Shown one piece after another: positions 5,651 to 7,230 of a stretch of DNA of 7,230 nt (position 1 is the stretch's first letter; each line of letters begins with the position of its first letter). The notes under the pieces were generated by a model. The model was not told where the DNA came from, did no database searches, and saw nothing but the letters and a program-made list of their open reading frames with translations. The translations under genes were made by a program, and so were the position numbers. Source of the stretch: Peribacter sp964404805 (GTDB lineage Bacteria; Patescibacteriota; Gracilibacteria; Peribacterales; Peribacteraceae); NCBI GenBank assembly GCA_964404805.1, contig CAYOLJ010000059.1:1-7230 (forward strand), given 5' to 3'.

Positions 5651-6073
5651 ATGCTCATCATTCGACTTCAGCGTACTGGCCGCGAAAATCTCCCGACATA
5701 CCGTCTCGTTGTTGCCGAGAAGGCACGTCCGGTAAAGGGGAAGTTCCTCGAAATCCTCGGCCACTACCTGCCTTCTCGTAATCCAGCTGTTCTCGAGGTG
5801 AAAACTGATCGTGTGGAATTTTGGATGCAGCGTGGAGCCGCCGTCAGCGACACTGCAGCGCGCCTGCTGAGTAAACAAGGCATGAAGGGAATGGAGAAGT
5901 ACATACAGCGTTACACGAAACAGAAACGCAAGAAGGAAGAAGAGGCACCGGCCGAAGCAGCGCCGACCACCCCTGCAGCAGAAAAACCTTCGGCTCCTGC
6001 AGTAGAAGATGTAGCACCCGAAGCTGCCCAGACTCCTGCTCCCGAACAGGACGCTCCCACTCCCGCAGCGTGA
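5651..6073 (+). CDS. rpsP: 30S ribosomal protein bS16 with long C-terminal tail
   Basis: bS16 binds 16S rRNA in the 5' domain of the small subunit and helps its assembly. Residues 1-85 carry the family fold: the N-terminal signature MLIIRLQRTGRENLPTYRLV (1-20), VAEKARPVKGKFLEILGHYLP (21-41), the RVEFWMQRGAAVSDTAARLL region (54-73) and a helix ending near 88. The usual length is about 80-90 residues; this one has 140. The extra 50 start with a basic run (KQKRKK, 90-95), then EEE and an Ala/Pro/Glu-rich stretch without aromatic residues that is surely disordered. ATG 5651 is the canonical start, as the signature begins at residue 1. It is followed by khpA, the classical rpsP-khpA order of many bacteria, but khpA seems to have its own promoter and no rimM or trmD follows. 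Confidence 0.97.
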   Translation: MLIIRLQRTGRENLPTYRLVVAEKARPVKGKFLEILGHYLPSRNPAVLEVKTDRVEFWMQRGAAVSDTAARLLSKQGMKGMEKYIQRYTKQKRKKEEEAPAEAAPTTPAAEKPSAPAVEDVAPEAAQTPAPEQDAPTPAA

Positions 6074-6078
6074 GTGCT

Positions 6079-6106
6079 TTGCATCGGTTCGCAAACCGAC
6101 TAGACT
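6079..6106 (+). promoter_or_regulatory. Promoter of khpA with internal dyad, near-leaderless
   Basis: TTGCAT (6079-6084), a 16-base spacer and TAGACT (6101-6106) make a good promoter in the 41-base rpsP-khpA gap. The -10 ends 8 bases before ATG 6115, so the mRNA would have about 0-2 leader bases and no Shine-Dalgarno sequence. A perfect inverted repeat, TCGGTT (6084-6089) and AACCGA (6094-6099) with a 4-base loop, fills the spacer and could be an operator. It lacks a T-tract and so is a poor terminator for rpsP. Confidence 0.55.
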
Positions 6107-6114
6107 AACCACAT

Positions 6115-6396
6115 ATGTCAGAAGACACGCAGGTACTCCCCGGGCAAGTGTTCCTCCAATTCGTACTCGACGCGCTCTGCGAAGACAAAGATCAACTTGC
6201 GATTGAGGCGAAGAAAGACGAGCTCGGTATTCTGCTCACGGTTCGCGCAAGCGAACGTGATATGGGAAAGCTTATTGGTAAGGGCGGCCAGACGGTCAAG
6301 GCCCTCCGCACACTGCTGCGCATCATTGGTGGCAATGCTTCGGAGCGCGTCAACCTCAAGATTCTTGAACCGGACTCAGCGGCGACTGCTGCCTGA
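6115..6396 (+). CDS. khpA: KH-domain RNA-binding protein KhpA
   Basis: KhpA (YlqC, UPF0109) is a small single-KH-domain RNA-binding protein that in Firmicutes acts with KhpB on many transcripts and affects cell division and elongation. The 93-residue product matches the family in length and layout: an N-terminal helix (QVFLQFVLDALCED, 11-24), a first strand (LAIEAKKDE, 28-36), LGILLTVRASERDMGKLIGK (37-56) with the GKGG loop at 55-58 that contacts RNA, then QTVKALRTLLRIIGG (59-73) and a last strand RVNLKILEP (78-86), followed by a short Ala-rich end. The start is ATG 6115, confirmed by the match to the family start and the -10 element just before it. Its position after rpsP is conserved in many bacteria. 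The downstream pilin-like gene probably shares its transcript, which ends at the terminator 6751-6778. Confidence 0.95.
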   Translation: MSEDTQVLPGQVFLQFVLDALCEDKDQLAIEAKKDELGILLTVRASERDMGKLIGKGGQTVKALRTLLRIIGGNASERVNLKILEPDSAATAA

Positions 6397-6427
6397 GCAC
6401 TGTTCTTCTTTTTTCCCCTCTTCTGCG

Positions 6428-6751
6428 ATGCTCCGCGAACTCCTCGAAGGCGGCAATGCCATGGAAATCATCTCGGTTTTCATCGCGCTCGGGCTTATAG
6501 CAGCCACGATCCTCTGCCTCGTCTTTATCATCATCGGCGGTATCTCGTTCATCCTCTCTGCCGGAAACGAGGATAAGATCAAGAAAGCTGTGCACACCAT
6601 TCGGTACTCCATCGTGGGCTTGATTGTCGCCTTTATCGCGTACTTCCTTGTTCTCTTCATCGCCCGCCTGCTCGATATTCCCTTCGAGCTCTCCTTCAGC
6701 GATATCATCGATCTGATGCAGCAGATCCTCACAGCGATGAGCGGAGGCTAA
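6428..6751 (+). CDS. Two-helix T4SS pilin-like membrane protein (PF18895 type)
   Basis: This 107-residue protein has two long hydrophobic helices, about 14-43 (ending FIIIGGISFIL) and 58-80 (RYSIVGLIVAFIAYFLVLFI), joined by the short polar loop SAGNEDKIKKAVHT (44-57). The pattern GG..F..SAGNE.KI.KA.....I.GL...F.AY is characteristic of the T4SS-pilin/VirB2-like family (PF18895), abundant in Candidate Phyla Radiation genomes. Members are thought to be subunits of a pilus or secretion apparatus, but function is not established for most. There is no classical cleavable signal peptide; a short amphipathic end (SDIIDLMQQILTAM, 91-104) follows helix 2. The start is uncertain: ATG 6428 gives 107 residues, whereas ATG 6461 (96 residues, starting MEIISVF) has a Shine-Dalgarno-like AAGGCGG 7 bases upstream. 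No other pilus or secretion genes are in the window. A pyrimidine-rich tract fills the 31 bases after khpA. Confidence 0.75.
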   Translation: MLRELLEGGNAMEIISVFIALGLIAATILCLVFIIIGGISFILSAGNEDKIKKAVHTIRYSIVGLIVAFIAYFLVLFIARLLDIPFELSFSDIIDLMQQILTAMSGG

Positions 6752-6778
6752 AAACGCCCCGGGGCAACGGGGCGTTTT
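6751..6778. terminator. Bidirectional intrinsic terminator
   Basis: AAAACGCCCC (6751-6760) and GGGGCGTTTT (6769-6778) are perfect 10-bp inverted arms around an 8-base loop. The GC core is flanked by A-tract and T-tract, so the structure ends transcripts from both directions: the khpA/pilin-like unit on plus and the LPPTG protein gene on minus. The first A is also the last base of the pilin-like gene's TAA. Confidence 0.92.
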
Positions 6779-6801
6779 GTCATCAATGTTCTTTCTTCTC
6801 G

Positions 6802-7230
6802 TTAGGCGATCCGCCTCTTGAGAAGGAAGGTTTGTCCGATGCCTGCCAAACCTGACAGTACGAGGAAGATCGCATCGAATGCAGCTCCCGTCGGGGGCAA
6901 GCCGCGCACGACACCCAGACTGGTCGTGTACACCTTCTCCGTAAGCGAGAGCGTTTCGAGACCCTCACCCGACGCCGTCACGACGTTATCGATAGCGAAA
7001 CCATGCGGTGCACGAGGCGAAATCTCAACGCTGTAGCGTACGGTCCAAACTTGACCAGGATTGAGCTCCGGAATTCCCCAGACGAGCTGGTCACCCTGCA
7101 TCTGTCCGCGCTCTGCTCCCAGCACGGTCATGAAGCGAATATCCAAGCGATCTTCAATACGTACGGAGCGGAACGGACGATCGGTGGTATTGCGAAGGGT
7201 CACCGTGTACGTGACGGTGTCACCCGGTTT
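6802..7230 (-). CDS. Surface protein with DUF11-like domain and LPPTG sortase signal, 5' part outside the window
   Basis: Only the C-terminal 142 residues are visible; the frame is open to the right edge, so the true start lies beyond it and the GTG at 7203 is internal. Residues 1-103 (from position 7230) follow the DUF11 pattern: KPGDTVTYTVTLRNTTDRP at 1-19, VRIEDRL at 23-29, VWGIPELNPGQVWTVRYSVE at 50-69 and IDNVVTASGEG at 80-90. Such beta-sandwich repeats are common in extracellular stalk and adhesin proteins. The end is a textbook cell-wall sorting signal: LPPTG at 111-115 (bases 6900-6886), a hydrophobic stretch (about 116-136) and KRRIA at the C-terminus. A sortase would cut after Thr and attach the protein to an envelope acceptor. 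The sortase itself is not in the window. Whether the protein binds a host cell is unknown. Confidence 0.85.
   Translation of the reverse strand, partial: KPGDTVTYTVTLRNTTDRPFRSVRIEDRLDIRFMTVLGAERGQMQGDQLVWGIPELNPGQVWTVRYSVEISPRAPHGFAIDNVVTASGEGLETLSLTEKVYTTSLGVVRGLPPTGAAFDAIFLVLSGLAGIGQTFLLKRRIA

Noticed and set aside
5444..6112. 222-codon open frame on the minus strand opposite rpsP
   Set aside because: Cys/Arg/Phe-rich low-quality translation caused by the reverse complement of the Ala/Pro/Glu tail of S16.

Overview
The window looks like a compact chromosomal segment of a Candidate Phyla Radiation (Patescibacteria) bacterium, possibly of the Peregrinibacteria/Peribacteria type. This is an inference, not a sequence match. 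It rests on moderately GC-rich, tightly packed genes, a small PF18895-type pilin-like protein beside the ribosomal gene rpsP and the RNA-binding gene khpA, an S16 protein with a long Ala/Pro/Glu tail, and a DUF11-type surface protein ending in an LPPTG sorting signal, which suggests a single-membrane envelope. TGA ends several genes (the second glycosyltransferase, prmC, the 61-residue ORF, rpsP, khpA), so the UGA-glycine codes of Absconditabacteria and Gracilibacteria are unlikely. No transposon, CRISPR array, tRNA or rRNA was found, and no gene-free stretch exceeds 300 bases.

Layout. Positions 2-850 (+) hold the 3' part of a GT4 glycosyltransferase, followed after 17 bases by NAD kinase (868-1746, +). 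NAD kinase converges with adenylosuccinate synthetase (purA, 1747-2991, -), and the two stop codons touch with no base between them. Reading leftward on the minus strand from 5141, the order is a second GT4 glycosyltransferase (5141-4005), prmC (4008-3211, sharing ATGA with the glycosyltransferase), an unrecognised 61-residue protein (3189-3004) and purA. On the right, reading plus, are a short DUF721 (DciA-like) protein (5247-5552), rpsP (5651-6073), khpA (6115-6396) and a two-helix pilin-like membrane protein (6428-6751), closed by a strong bidirectional terminator (6751-6778). A minus-strand gene for an LPPTG-anchored surface protein (6802 to beyond 7230) converges on the same terminator.

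Function. The set is mostly housekeeping: NADP supply, AMP synthesis, release-factor methylation, ribosome assembly and RNA binding. Mixed in are envelope functions: two glycosyltransferases, a pilin-like protein and a sortase substrate. No wholly new multi-gene system is evident. The most striking hidden signal is in gene starts. At least four, perhaps five, have a -10-like hexamer ending only 6-9 bases before the start codon, which implies leaderless or nearly leaderless mRNAs. Other non-coding structure includes a five-unit 7-bp tandem repeat in the divergent promoter region at 5153-5187, a hairpin at the predicted 5' end of the rpsP mRNA, and small dyads over the khpA and nadK promoters.
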